Below, piece after piece: positions 50,601 through 59,168 of a stretch of 64,000 nt of DNA. Source of the stretch: Tritrichomonas foetus (taxonomy: Eukaryota > Parabasalia > Tritrichomonadida > Tritrichomonadidae); contig MLAK01000893.1 of the NCBI GenBank assembly GCA_001839685.1, positions 99,419-163,418 on the forward strand, read 5' to 3'. The notes beneath the pieces were generated by a model that worked only from the letters and a program-made list of their open reading frames with translations, had not been told where the DNA came from and ran no database searches. Position numbers and translations under genes: made by a program. Within the stretch, counting starts at the first letter, position 1, and the number at the start of each line of letters is the position of its first letter.

Positions 50601-50795
50601 ACACTTTCAGAATTAAAAGTTATTTTCAACTTTGCAACAAATACAGGTCAGTTTTGCGTCGAATTAACAAAAACATCAAAAGATTCAGCACCAGATATTT
50701 TGTGTTATGACAAAAATGGAGCAACTACTCATCCAAAGTCTAAAAAAGAGCTTGGAAATTGGATTCGCTCAATGGATCATAGTGAATCTGAATAG
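47643..50795 (+). CDS. MED14-like Mediator subunit
   Basis: About 1050 aa in one frame. Residues ~27-110 have the MED14 N-terminal pattern: ILHAILRKSKRAILELNN, then ISLMSTIFGMRIIFARYLALYRW, then a helix and KTKIYKLDVF. The rest alternates folded beta-rich and helical stretches with a His/Asn-rich insert (~280-330), and length is in the MED14 range. MED14 is the backbone of Mediator, linking activators to RNA polymerase II. The first codon offered is TTG. An in-frame TAG lies at 47616-47618, and no ATG occurs between it and residue 61. The true start is unresolved (intron, non-ATG start or sequence error). Confidence 0.7.
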   Translation: MFSNKSFSSRRSDSHHSNQPQKGANVNLNQILHAILRKSKRAILELNNPNSNSRNKKISLMSTIFGMRIIFARYLALYRWNLIHQSKSVSPSTLSRQAQNQQMISSALQSLERVFKDRTMKHIDQKILFQKRALPPQQLMKTKIYKLDVFSCIVNNSKYSKDIFITFICPNIIKVSKPPEYQFQIRIRSNGLLSLTSFSFACPKKSKLSISPRFCLIFSILIEKSKKPIEEAQNVLHKLYVYGQYLRIIQQITSFQDLFALSFIENNQKTQNIFHKDHQSHQYYHSAFNNNSFNNNYCNSYNNNCFQNDYHTLNQKNHENSSNLNSNSLFNDNSLFIIKFPHTFAPSNTFHLKMTDSGVNLSSENVLLDGFYSKNVMNLNNIEIESIFHEIHKKVIQTKLHHLWDRISQGIKSIHSPDFKGELTKNSICLNLYEQEVCEFFIDPISGKTFVKSCNDQAKDYEPLIPFLEMSDVYLVAVRILYFHAISSILFNCNHHIQTNLLEQDNLYKDFVQLINFSSAPTVNARCLNQEGRPFFVIDKLEAENIHMAAGMITTINYLTPIRKTANTIKINTLFVQFAQALRTRGIPTFLGKMRIRFVLDPFDSIVLKISDSFAWSIKFINPENSPQKTIIFNGNKITARFAEWLVFFVANVSTLLQMRRQIAGIYSTNSIIDHLDIIDIATFLISFKYKDKIKDSSTLRVSLEPLFSLQYACEDVLIYDVHPELTPTIQFSFSQNIPMKRHLASLLKSGSICFLFGSFLSSSFIPLLYFHRVFMQGENSKNWSVTALRDDGSFFLIYQRKMSINFMLRPSQIFQLIIPSVGKSKVLQIPLEALPRPCHLSKLSHTTLKIHIDQLDNFRHVVERFFGFREKLHEIGFETFRSNGAEVVSPFPRQLTYVSIDCYIRPTHVEFKIEGEVDVAKNLDTILNFQYKDTDTHIMIIRFIINILDFDQKFVTFIANFMKKMINRTNELNIDWKMTMELSAVTLSELKVIFNFATNTGQFCVELTKTSKDSAPDILCYDKNGATTHPKSKKELGNWIRSMDHSESE

Positions 50796-51158
50796 TGTAT
50801 TTTTTTTTGAAATATGTTTTTAATTATTTTTATTTTTGTATATAAATATACTATGTGAGAAAACTATTATAAAGCCGATTCTTATGTATTATTTCCTCTT
50901 TTTCTTCATTTTCTTCTTTATGTTATTTTAACAATTTTAACTCTTTTTTTTTTTTCATTTGATTTTCCTGGTAAATGTGAAAAATATTATCAATACAAAT
51001 CTTTTAATAAATGTATTGATAAAATTTGAGTCTGAAACATACTTTATTGAATTAAAGCTAATGGATAATATATAAAAAAAATATATTAAGAAGGGAATAA
51101 TGAAATACAAACATGCTTTAATAATATAACCCATTGGAATAAAAATTATACAGAAAAA
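50796..51158. other. Intergenic gap between convergent genes
   Basis: 363 nt, AT-rich with T runs. Nothing recognisable. Confidence 0.5.
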
Positions 51159-52376
51159 TCAGCTGACTTCATTTTGCTGCATCAAAAATGCAATTTCTAA
51201 TGTTGGATTTTTCTTTGATGATTTATACATATGATATAATTTATTATCATATTTAGACAATTCATCCAGGGCTTTAAGATCATCTATATTTTCTTTATTC
51301 TGTTTCATCTTATTACTACCTTTATTTTCAGTATTTTTTTTAGTTCTGACAACAACTCGGTTATTGGATATATTCCTTCGATTGTCTCCATTTCGTTCTT
51401 TAAGTTTAGTTGTTGCCCAGTCTTGTTTGCTTTTAACACCAATTTCTTTGGTCCTAGTATTTAAAGACCGATTAAAATTTCGACTAGATTTTTGTCTTTC
51501 ATGAATAATTTTTTCTTCATTTGATTTTTCATGATGTAAAATCTTTTCAACTAAGAGTTCAGTTCTTGTTTGACATTCCCTTTCAGATTCTTTCAGTTCT
51601 TCTGACATCAGTGGAATTCGACCATCTTGTGAATTAATTCTTCCAGTTTTCAAAGGAGCATGCTGATGGTTTTCAATATTCGAATAATTTCGTGTTGATG
51701 AAGTCATTGGTTCATCTACAATGTTCCATAAGGAGGCATTAATCTGAAGAGGAAGTTCATTTTTCTCTTTTTTATAAGGGGATATCATTTCTGATGTTTT
51801 ATTATAAGTTGTTTGATAGCTACAAATATTATTATCATTAGTGTTTTTTTGGTAATACATAAATTTTCCGTTTCTGGTTGATGGTCGAATCTCAGCTTTG
51901 ATTTCGTCATAATGACTTGGATTACAACATGGACATCCATGAGCCATATTTCTTTCAGAATTTTGAGTCTTTTTGCAACTTCGGCATGAAGGAGGTCTTG
52001 TGTCTGGACATTTGTAATCATAAAATCGAGTTGAGCTTGGCTGTTGAAAACTATTCAAAAAATCTTCTTTTTCTTTTGGATATGTGGGAAAGATAGGAAT
52101 TGGATCAGGTTCGTTTGATTTAATTAAGCCTTTTTGCCTTGCCTCAAAAACTGCAATTTCATGCTCGGTTCGAATTCTTTCACATTCTTCTTCATATTCT
52201 TTCTTTTGTTTCATCATTTTTTTGATAGTTTGTGGAGCATAGCCGCTATATTCACGATAGGGATTGAAGATTTTGGGAGGTGGTCGCAAATCGTTTTGTG
52301 AATCAGCATCTGGCGTTTTTGGAAGTGGATCGTTTGGGTTTAAAGTAAATGATGTTTTTTTCTTCCGTGCATACAT
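51159..52376 (-). CDS. Basic low-complexity protein with a Cys/His cluster
   Basis: 405 aa. The N-terminus is Lys/Pro-rich. A helix around 55-85 (KKMMKQKKEYEEECERI) and a Cys cluster at ~133-155 (CRSCKK, then HGCPCCNPSH) could form a small zinc site. The remainder is polar, rich in Asn, Arg, Lys and Ser, with a short helical end. No family is recognised. Composition suggests a cytoskeletal or nucleic-acid-associated protein, which cannot be decided here. Confidence 0.7.
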   Translation of the reverse strand: MYARKKKTSFTLNPNDPLPKTPDADSQNDLRPPPKIFNPYREYSGYAPQTIKKMMKQKKEYEEECERIRTEHEIAVFEARQKGLIKSNEPDPIPIFPTYPKEKEDFLNSFQQPSSTRFYDYKCPDTRPPSCRSCKKTQNSERNMAHGCPCCNPSHYDEIKAEIRPSTRNGKFMYYQKNTNDNNICSYQTTYNKTSEMISPYKKEKNELPLQINASLWNIVDEPMTSSTRNYSNIENHQHAPLKTGRINSQDGRIPLMSEELKESERECQTRTELLVEKILHHEKSNEEKIIHERQKSSRNFNRSLNTRTKEIGVKSKQDWATTKLKERNGDNRRNISNNRVVVRTKKNTENKGSNKMKQNKENIDDLKALDELSKYDNKLYHMYKSSKKNPTLEIAFLMQQNEVS

Positions 52377-52711
52377 AGTAACGAGAAGAGATTTTCAAGA
52401 CGTTTAATTATTGAATTTTGAGATGATAAACGATATTCATTCAATTATTCAAAATTCCCTTCCACCACTTTTTTAAGAATATATTTGGTCTAAAATAAGG
52501 GATCTTGTTGAAAAAAATGATTATTTCCTGATTAAAAACATAAATTACAATTAATGCTTCAAATTTATCTATTTACAAAATTTTTCTAATTTATAATTTA
52601 ATTTATAAAATCACAAACAAGCTGAAATTATTAGATATTAGTATTATTCTATTGGACAATCAAATCCAATGTCATATAAAAAGTTAATTGAGTGAACTTT
52701 TTGAATAATCC
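52377..52711. other. Divergent intergenic region
   Basis: About 335 nt, AT-rich. Nothing seen apart from the initiator-like box that follows. Confidence 0.5.
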
Positions 52712-52722
52712 TTCAGAATTCA
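52712..52722 (+). promoter_or_regulatory. CTTCAGAATTC box, likely initiator
   Basis: It ends 6 nt before the ATG at 52729. It shares TTCAGAA with the boxes at 7397 and 44837. Confidence 0.3.
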
Positions 52723-52728
52723 CATTTC

Positions 52729-53874
52729 ATGGAAAAATACCTGATTGATATTGAGGATGAGTATGAAGAGATTTGTGAAATTGGAAGAGGTGGTTTTGGT
52801 GTTGTGAAGTTAATTCAAAACCAACAAACCAATTCGATGTTGGCTGCCAAAATCACAATCTTTGATACTCACATGACTGATAAGCAGCAGGTTTTTTTAT
52901 CAGAAATCGAAGTGTTGGCACGTTTATCAAATCCAGCAATATTAAAATTTCATGGGTTTAATTTAAAGTATTTTAACATGCCAGAACCAGTCATTTTAAC
53001 AGAATATTGTTGTAAAGGTTCATTATCGAAATTGCTTGAAAGACTTTCATCTGGAGAAAAAATCATTGAATGGACAGAAGTTAAAAAATGTCTTAATATT
53101 TTAGGCATTGCGATTGGAATGAAATATTTACATTCAGAAAATATTATTCATCGAGATTTAAAACCAGGTAATATTTTATTAGATGAATATTATTATCCAT
53201 TAATTAGTGATTTTGGTTTATCTAAAATGTATGAACGTCAAGAACATGATTATACTGAAACATCACGAGGTCGTGGTACACCTATGTATCTTGCACCAGA
53301 AATTATTAAAACAGGGAAATATTCAACGAGTGTTGATGTTTTTTCATATTCATTTATTGTTTATGAAATCTTAACTAATCGTCGCCCACTTTCAGCCGAG
53401 AATGAACATCATATTACATATCAAATTGCGGAAGGCATTCGACCAGATCTTTCATTTATTTCTAATGAACGACAGAAATCACTTTTAAGAAAAATGTGGG
53501 ATCCAAATCCAGAAGAAAGACCTTCTTTTGATGAAATTGTCGAATATTTAATCCAAGAAATATTTTCACCAAATAAAGAAGATCCTGAAAATGATTTCCT
53601 AGATGAACCAAATTTCTTCGATATTGATTTTAATTCTGAGCAGAAAAGTGAAATTCGAAGTTACTTATCTAAATTTGATAATATTCATTTAAATATTGAA
53701 AGCAGGAGATTAGGAAATACTATACGCCAGCAAGAAATAGAAAATGAAGAGCAGAGAAGAAAACTATGGAAAAAGTTTAGATTAATTGTGTGTGGACGAC
53801 GCGCAATTTTTGCTTTTGGAATTGTATTATGTATTGCATTGGTTTCGTATTTGATTTATATTTTTACAAAATAA
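52729..53874 (+). CDS. Tail-anchored Ser/Thr protein kinase A
   Basis: 381 aa. A complete kinase domain (~residues 15-285) has glycine loop GRGGFGVV, catalytic Lys41 in AAKI, HRDLKPGN, DFG, GTPMYLAPE and the RPSFDEIVEYL end. The style is TKL/NEK-like, as in the large trichomonad kinase families. A linker and one C-terminal hydrophobic span (~355-378), with only a short end after it, give a tail-anchored kinase facing the cytosol. Nucleotides 52891-53486 are almost identical to the inverted kinase gene at 57220-58341, while both ends differ. Confidence 0.93.
   Translation: MEKYLIDIEDEYEEICEIGRGGFGVVKLIQNQQTNSMLAAKITIFDTHMTDKQQVFLSEIEVLARLSNPAILKFHGFNLKYFNMPEPVILTEYCCKGSLSKLLERLSSGEKIIEWTEVKKCLNILGIAIGMKYLHSENIIHRDLKPGNILLDEYYYPLISDFGLSKMYERQEHDYTETSRGRGTPMYLAPEIIKTGKYSTSVDVFSYSFIVYEILTNRRPLSAENEHHITYQIAEGIRPDLSFISNERQKSLLRKMWDPNPEERPSFDEIVEYLIQEIFSPNKEDPENDFLDEPNFFDIDFNSEQKSEIRSYLSKFDNIHLNIESRRLGNTIRQQEIENEEQRRKLWKKFRLIVCGRRAIFAFGIVLCIALVSYLIYIFTK
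52891..53486 (+). repeat. Inverted near-identical kinase tract, left copy
   Basis: 596 nt inside kinase A that match 57581-58176 in reverse complement. In the segments compared I found one difference (GTG against GTA in the codon after GAA, near 52915). Similarity drops sharply at both edges, where the proteins diverge. Confidence 0.9.
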
Positions 53875-54049
53875 AATTCATGAAATATTATATCAACAAA
53901 CAGTAAACAATTGCTGATTTTATAAGGCCAAATAGAAAGGCGTTTCTATCTTTTAATTAGGGAATGTAATGAATAAATATATAATAAAAAAAATATATAA
54001 ATCGTTTATATTTATTAAAATATTTACAACTAAAAAAATAATAATTAGT

Positions 54050-56821
54050 TCATGGATTTGGAACATCCAAAATTTTTCGTGCAAGCATAGGAGCAGTCAT
54101 TGGCGGTTTTTCTTTGGTTTCAGACAGATTTGATTCTGCTAATGATGATGGCTTTGAATAAATTGGTTTTCCATCTGGTGAACGACCAAAGTACATTTCG
54201 CCATGTTCACCATAAACAAAGCATACATTTCCTGCTCCATCTGATCCAGTTACACGTGATGATACAGCATTTCCAATTGCTTTCATAAGAGTTGGATCAT
54301 CAATTGCACCAGTAACATTAGTTCTTGATTGACCGCACATCAAGCAGCGAACTGATTCTGTTCCTGCAGCAGTTTCTCCATTAGCAAGCAAATCTTTGAG
54401 AACGGATTTTTGAATGTCTCTTACTTCAGTGATATCTGCTTTCGTTGCAACTTGTTTTCTCATACCACCAAGTCTGTTGTTTAATTCTCCGAGAGCCATT
54501 CTGAACTGTTCAAAGAGCGTTTGTAAATCATTTTTATCGGCTTTATTATCTGTTAAATTCTTGGAAGTTCTATTTAACGAATCAATTGCATTTTTCAATG
54601 ATGTTATTGAATTTTCAGCTCGCTCAACACGTGGAATTAATTCTTCATATCTCTTCAAATCTGATCTGATAGTATCAAAATCACGACGTGTTTGTTGAGT
54701 ATTTAAGCGTGGAAGATTTCCTCTTCTCATTTGTTGACTTTCAACAACTTCAATTTGCTTCTTTCGAACAACAGTAACAACAGGCTGCTCATAAACAACT
54801 TTTTCTGGAAGCTGAACTACATTGGCATCTGGATCATGCAACATCGTAGAATCAATTTGCGGAACAGATGTATGAGGTGATGTAGCTTCAGATGTCAGCG
54901 TAATTGAAAGTTTGGATACACTCGATTTACTGGAAATAGAGGAATTAGATTTGGTTGAATCGCTTGGATTAATTTTTGAAATACCAGCATTTCCTGCATT
55001 TCCTGCATTCATTTTTACAAGATCCACATTTCTTTGTTTTTGAATCTCATTAATTGACTCTTCATTTCTATCAATTAATGAGTTTAAGTCTTTTATTTGC
55101 GTACTTAACTCACCTGTTTCTTTTTGAATGAAAGCTAACATTTTCTTCATTCTTTTTTCATTTGCAGCAACATCATCAGATGCTCTTTGAGATTGAGATT
55201 TTGCTTCATCTGAGATTGATTTAGTTTCTTCTGAATGACTTCTAAGTGTATTAATTGCAGCACGTGCATTAATAATATCTTTGTTGGCTTTTACAAGAGC
55301 TTCCCTCAAGTTCGAAGTTTCATCACCATAATCATGTAAAACTCTTTCAACTTCCAATAGTTGTTCACGACTTGCTTGATTTCCTAATTGTTCTTTCAGC
55401 TCATGAATTATTTCTCTCAATTCGCTAACTTTCATATCAGTAGATACAATTTGAGATTCACATTTGTTTACTTTACTATCAATTTGAGACAAGGCTTCAA
55501 TTGCTGCATTGAAAGACTCAGGTGAAACAAACTCACGATTTTCAAATGTTACAAGTCTTCCATCCATATCATTAAACAATACAAAGAGACCTTGAAGCTG
55601 CTCTAATAATTTATCAGTGTCTAATTTTCCATCGTCTGTAATAATATGTTTCAAATTCTGTTGGTTCATTTCGGCAGCTTTTGAACTTGCTTCGACACGA
55701 TTTTCAAGTTTTTTGACTTGTTCTGCCATATTCGCCAATTCTACATTGAGTTGCTGGATTTGCTTTTGTGCATCAGTTGAGAATTTTGTGAAATTCTCAC
55801 CGAGTTTAGCTTCAGTATCAATAATTTTACCATTTGCTTTTTTCAGACCCATTTCTGAAGTTGCTGCAGTTTTTGTAATAGCACCATTTAATTGAATAGT
55901 GTTTGTCTTCAGTTGATTATTTAACTCATCAGCAAGCGCTTTTCGAGCATTTTCAATTTCCATTTTGGCTGCATCTAAAAATGTCTCAAGTAGATCTTCC
56001 GAAGGAGCAATTGGTCGACTTACGGCTTCTTTGATTTCAGCTAATTCTTTTGGTTTATTTTGTTGATCTTCATTGTCATCATCACTTTCGACTTTAGATG
56101 AAGCAGGTGTTGGCAAATCAGATAATTTGGGAGAAATTGGAGTAGATTTTTTGCCAGAATTAGGCCTTCCCGGTGAAACAATAGGTGATTTCTGAGCAGG
56201 AACAGTTTTAATTGGTTGAACAATTGCTTTCTTGTTTGGTGGGGAATCTAATTCATCTAAGAAATCTTGGAATTTTTGTTTTCTTGAAGAATTTTCTTGA
56301 GCAGTTCCTTTTGCTGGGGCTTCGGAAAGAACTGGGCCAGGTTTTGGAATTTTTCCAATTTTCTCATTTAAATTGGAAATTTGATCTTCACAATTTTTGA
56401 GGCGATCAGTTAAATCTTTCAATGAAGCATCATCAATTTTATTGCTATGATTTGATCCTGGCCGTGTTTTGGATTCTTCATCTGGCGTGCGAATAGTTCG
56501 TGGTTTTGGGCTGGCTTGAGATCTGGCAGATGGAACGCCCAACTTTTCAACACACATGCTTTTTAGATCATCTATCCTTTCAATTAAATCACCAATATTT
56601 TCTGAATTTCGAGCAATATTGTCTCGTAGCGGATCTAATTGATCATTTTCGGCTTTGTTCTTGATATCTTTTCGGAGACTTGACAGTTCTTTTTGGAGAT
56701 CCAATACAATAAAACATAAATTTTCGAATAATTTCTGCATTTTGGTTACATCGACTGTAAACCCGAAATTAAAGTCCGATGGAGTTTTGTTTATGATCTC
56801 GCTGATGTCCATATCACCCAT
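54050..56821 (-). CDS. Long coiled-coil protein with CLMCGQ C-terminal module
   Basis: 923 aa. Coiled-coil segments (e.g. ~30-95, 125-155, 255-560, 685-790) are separated by Ser/Pro-rich linkers. The C-terminal ~190 residues match the protein at 29552-31249: KNDLQTLFEQF helix, RCLMCGQSR (~825) and VYGEHGEMYFGRS. A possible relation to axonemal DUF4795 proteins is tentative. It sits between two inverted kinase genes. Codon use is ordinary. Confidence 0.8.
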   Translation of the reverse strand: MGDMDISEIINKTPSDFNFGFTVDVTKMQKLFENLCFIVLDLQKELSSLRKDIKNKAENDQLDPLRDNIARNSENIGDLIERIDDLKSMCVEKLGVPSARSQASPKPRTIRTPDEESKTRPGSNHSNKIDDASLKDLTDRLKNCEDQISNLNEKIGKIPKPGPVLSEAPAKGTAQENSSRKQKFQDFLDELDSPPNKKAIVQPIKTVPAQKSPIVSPGRPNSGKKSTPISPKLSDLPTPASSKVESDDDNEDQQNKPKELAEIKEAVSRPIAPSEDLLETFLDAAKMEIENARKALADELNNQLKTNTIQLNGAITKTAATSEMGLKKANGKIIDTEAKLGENFTKFSTDAQKQIQQLNVELANMAEQVKKLENRVEASSKAAEMNQQNLKHIITDDGKLDTDKLLEQLQGLFVLFNDMDGRLVTFENREFVSPESFNAAIEALSQIDSKVNKCESQIVSTDMKVSELREIIHELKEQLGNQASREQLLEVERVLHDYGDETSNLREALVKANKDIINARAAINTLRSHSEETKSISDEAKSQSQRASDDVAANEKRMKKMLAFIQKETGELSTQIKDLNSLIDRNEESINEIQKQRNVDLVKMNAGNAGNAGISKINPSDSTKSNSSISSKSSVSKLSITLTSEATSPHTSVPQIDSTMLHDPDANVVQLPEKVVYEQPVVTVVRKKQIEVVESQQMRRGNLPRLNTQQTRRDFDTIRSDLKRYEELIPRVERAENSITSLKNAIDSLNRTSKNLTDNKADKNDLQTLFEQFRMALGELNNRLGGMRKQVATKADITEVRDIQKSVLKDLLANGETAAGTESVRCLMCGQSRTNVTGAIDDPTLMKAIGNAVSSRVTGSDGAGNVCFVYGEHGEMYFGRSPDGKPIYSKPSSLAESNLSETKEKPPMTAPMLARKILDVPNP

Positions 56822-57219
56822 ATCAACGAGATCAACAAATTGGAATTAACGAACAAAATTGAAAGAAACTTCATATGAACTTCTCAATCATTTTTCTAAC
56901 CTTTGAATTCTTATTCGGTCATTTTTGCATAATCACATTGAAAAATTATTTAGTGCTTTTAAAACTAATCATTTATTTATATCTTGAATAAAATCCAATC
57001 TGGATCTTTACTCGAAAAATTACATTCATTTTAATTCCAAAAACTAACATCAATCATCACCATTTGATAGATGAATATAAGAGGATCCCAATTTCGAAAT
57101 ACCATGTTAATGATGAGATAATACATAATCTTAAATGATATTAAAAATTAACGAATTTAACAATTCTATTTTATTAAATTACATATATATGAGGAATCTA
57201 AGTTAGGAATTCCAGTTTT
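56822..57219. other. Intergenic gap
   Basis: 398 nt, AT-rich, with the kinase B 3' end at one side and the coiled-coil gene start at the other. Nothing recognisable. Confidence 0.5.
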
Positions 57220-58341
57220 TCATAAATCAGGATTCAAAACCATCGATAATATGAAGTATGTTATAATGCCAATCAAAATAAGGACGGATATCGTTAATCC
57301 AATTATATATAATGACCTCTTCTTAGAACAACTACATTTCTTCTCCATAATAACATCATCATCAGACATAATTTCCTCGATTTGGTATATTCCCATGTTT
57401 TCAATAGAAATAAAACTTTCAAATTTAGATAAATATCTCGTCACTTCAATCTGACATTCAGATTTAAAATTAATGCCGAAGAAATTATCCTCATCATTTG
57501 TATAAATTTCTCGGAGAAGGTAATCCACAATTTCATCAAAAGAAGGCCGTGTTGTAAAATCGTCAGCCCACATGCTTTCCAAAAGTGATTTCTGTCGTTC
57601 ATTAGAAATAAATGAAAGATCTGGTCGAATGCCTTCCGCAATTTGATATGTAATATGATGTTCATTCTCGGCTGAAAGTGGGCGACGATTAGTTAAGATT
57701 TCATAAACAATAAATGAATATGAAAAAACATCAACACTCGTTGAATATTTCCCTGTTTTAATAATTTCTGGTGCAAGATACATAGGTGTACCACGACCTC
57801 GTGATGTTTCAGTATAATCATGTTCTTGACGTTCATACATTTTAGATAAACCAAAATCACTAATTAATGGATAATAATATTCATCTAATAAAATATTACC
57901 TGGTTTTAAATCTCGATGAATAATATTTTCTGAATGTAAATATTTCATTCCAATCGCAATGCCTAAAATATTAAGACATTTTTTAACTTCTGTCCATTCA
58001 ATGATTTTTTCTCCAGATGAAAGTCTTTCAAGCAATTTCGATAATGAACCTTTACAACAATATTCTGTTAAAATGACTGGTTCTGGCATGTTAAAATACT
58101 TTAAATTAAACCCATGAAATTTTAATATTGCTGGATTTGATAAACGTGCCAATACTTCGATTTCTGATAAAAAAACTTGTTGAAGGTCAGTTCTCTGTGT
58201 ATTAAAAACACTAATTTTTGCCGCTAGCATAGAGTGAGTCTGTACATTCCTCAGTAACTTCACAACAGCAAAACCTCCTTTCCCAATTTCTTTAACCTCT
58301 TCATAATCATTAATATCAATTAAAAATTGATTAATATTCAT
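57220..58341 (-). CDS. Tail-anchored Ser/Thr protein kinase B
   Basis: 373 aa. Same architecture as kinase A: glycine loop GKGGFAVV, Lys in AAKI, HRDLKPGN, DFG, APE, then an acidic linker, a Lys/Cys-rich stretch (KKCSCSKKR) and one C-terminal membrane span (~345-367). All catalytic residues are present. Residues ~56-253 are identical to kinase A, but the first ~55 and last ~120 residues are clearly diverged. Two short ATG-led ORFs precede the start (near 58365 and 58345). Confidence 0.93.
   Translation of the reverse strand: MNINQFLIDINDYEEVKEIGKGGFAVVKLLRNVQTHSMLAAKISVFNTQRTDLQQVFLSEIEVLARLSNPAILKFHGFNLKYFNMPEPVILTEYCCKGSLSKLLERLSSGEKIIEWTEVKKCLNILGIAIGMKYLHSENIIHRDLKPGNILLDEYYYPLISDFGLSKMYERQEHDYTETSRGRGTPMYLAPEIIKTGKYSTSVDVFSYSFIVYEILTNRRPLSAENEHHITYQIAEGIRPDLSFISNERQKSLLESMWADDFTTRPSFDEIVDYLLREIYTNDEDNFFGINFKSECQIEVTRYLSKFESFISIENMGIYQIEEIMSDDDVIMEKKCSCSKKRSLYIIGLTISVLILIGIITYFILSMVLNPDL
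57581..58176 (-). repeat. Inverted near-identical kinase tract, right copy
   Basis: Reverse-complement partner of 52891-53486, with the same length (596 nt) and no gaps. The two copies are about 4.1 kb apart and flank the coiled-coil gene at 54050-56821. Confidence 0.9.
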
Positions 58342-58692
58342 GCATAAATGTGTAACATAAACTTATCAATTTTCAATAATTTTGAATTCTTCACAAAATT
58401 CTAACTCAAAAATTGAATCCATGGCTTGCACTTCCTCTCATTTTTCCAAATGCCATGCCAAAAAAAGAATTCAATAGATTTTCTTTCATCAATCATGCCA
58501 AAATGATCTCTAAAGTCATCAAATCTTAAATATTAATAGGCAGATAGTTTCTTTATTCAATAACAAGTGAAAAAAAGGTGAGTGAGCCTAAAAATTGAGT
58601 GAACAAATAAGCATTCAAAACTATTTCATTGAAAAGAAAAGGTGAAAAATGACGGTTAAGGCAAATCTATAAGATAGCAGTGAAGTATACCC
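58342..58692. other. Divergent intergenic region
   Basis: 351 nt between kinase B and the small membrane protein gene. AT-rich; nothing recognisable beyond two short upstream ORFs of kinase B. Confidence 0.45.
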
Positions 58693-58911
58693 ATGGGCTC
58701 AACACCAAACATTATCACTTCAGTTCTCAGCATTACCACAATACTCGCTGTTATTATCTTTTTCTTTTTCCCAATGTGCTGCATGAGGCCATTGAAATCA
58801 TTTTACAAAAGCATTCCAGAGCGCCTACTCCGACGAAGAAATAAAAATATCAATGAAAGAACAGAAAGTAGTTACGGATCAATCAGACAAACCCTCATTG
58901 CTGAAGCTTAG
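58693..58911 (+). CDS. Small single-span membrane protein
   Basis: 72 aa. A short N-terminus (MGSTPNIITS) is followed by one strong membrane span (~residues 10-31, then CCM), an Arg-rich juxtamembrane stretch (RLLRRRNKN) and a polar tail with SSYGSIRQTL. YGSI fits the YxxΦ sorting signal. The positive-inside rule puts the tail in the cytosol. It is short enough to be a chance ORF, but the composition is convincing. Confidence 0.6.
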   Translation: MGSTPNIITSVLSITTILAVIIFFFFPMCCMRPLKSFYKSIPERLLRRRNKNINERTESSYGSIRQTLIAEA

Positions 58912-58977
58912 TTATTTTTTTTTATCAAATAAATCTGTTTGCTATTCATTTTTCGAAACATTTTTTACATTTTTCTG

Positions 58978-58987
58978 TTTCAGATAT
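58978..58987 (+). promoter_or_regulatory. TTTCAGATAT box directly before an ATG
   Basis: TTTCAGATATT is followed at once by an ATG that opens 34 codons before a TAA. It lies ~180 nt upstream of the large frame at 59169, which lacks an ATG of its own. It may mark the transcript start of that gene. Confidence 0.25.
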
Positions 58988-59093
58988 TATGATTTATTCC
59001 GCGTCCCTATTTGGATTTCGGAACGCCAATTCTATGTTTCTAGAAGATAGATATCGAATTCATTTTCTAGTTAATCAAATTTTTCTTAACTAA

Positions 59094-59124
59094 TTCCAGT
59101 TAAGATAATTTTTTTTAACTGGAA
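59094..59124. repeat. Inverted repeat able to form a hairpin
   Basis: Arms TTCCAGTTAA (59094-59103) and TTAACTGGAA (59115-59124) are perfect complements around an 11-nt loop. It lies 44 nt before the first codon of the open frame at 59169. There is no long T run after it, so it is not a typical terminator. Confidence 0.6.
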
Positions 59125-59168
59125 AAATAGTAGCGTTTTTAACGAACTTTGTAAAATAAAAATATAAA

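Noticed and set aside
58981..59100. A 30-nt intron GTTAATC...ACTAATTCCAG upstream of the 59169 frame
   Set aside because: The 3' end resembles a trichomonad branch/acceptor, but the following sequence still has in-frame stops before 59169, so it does not supply a start.
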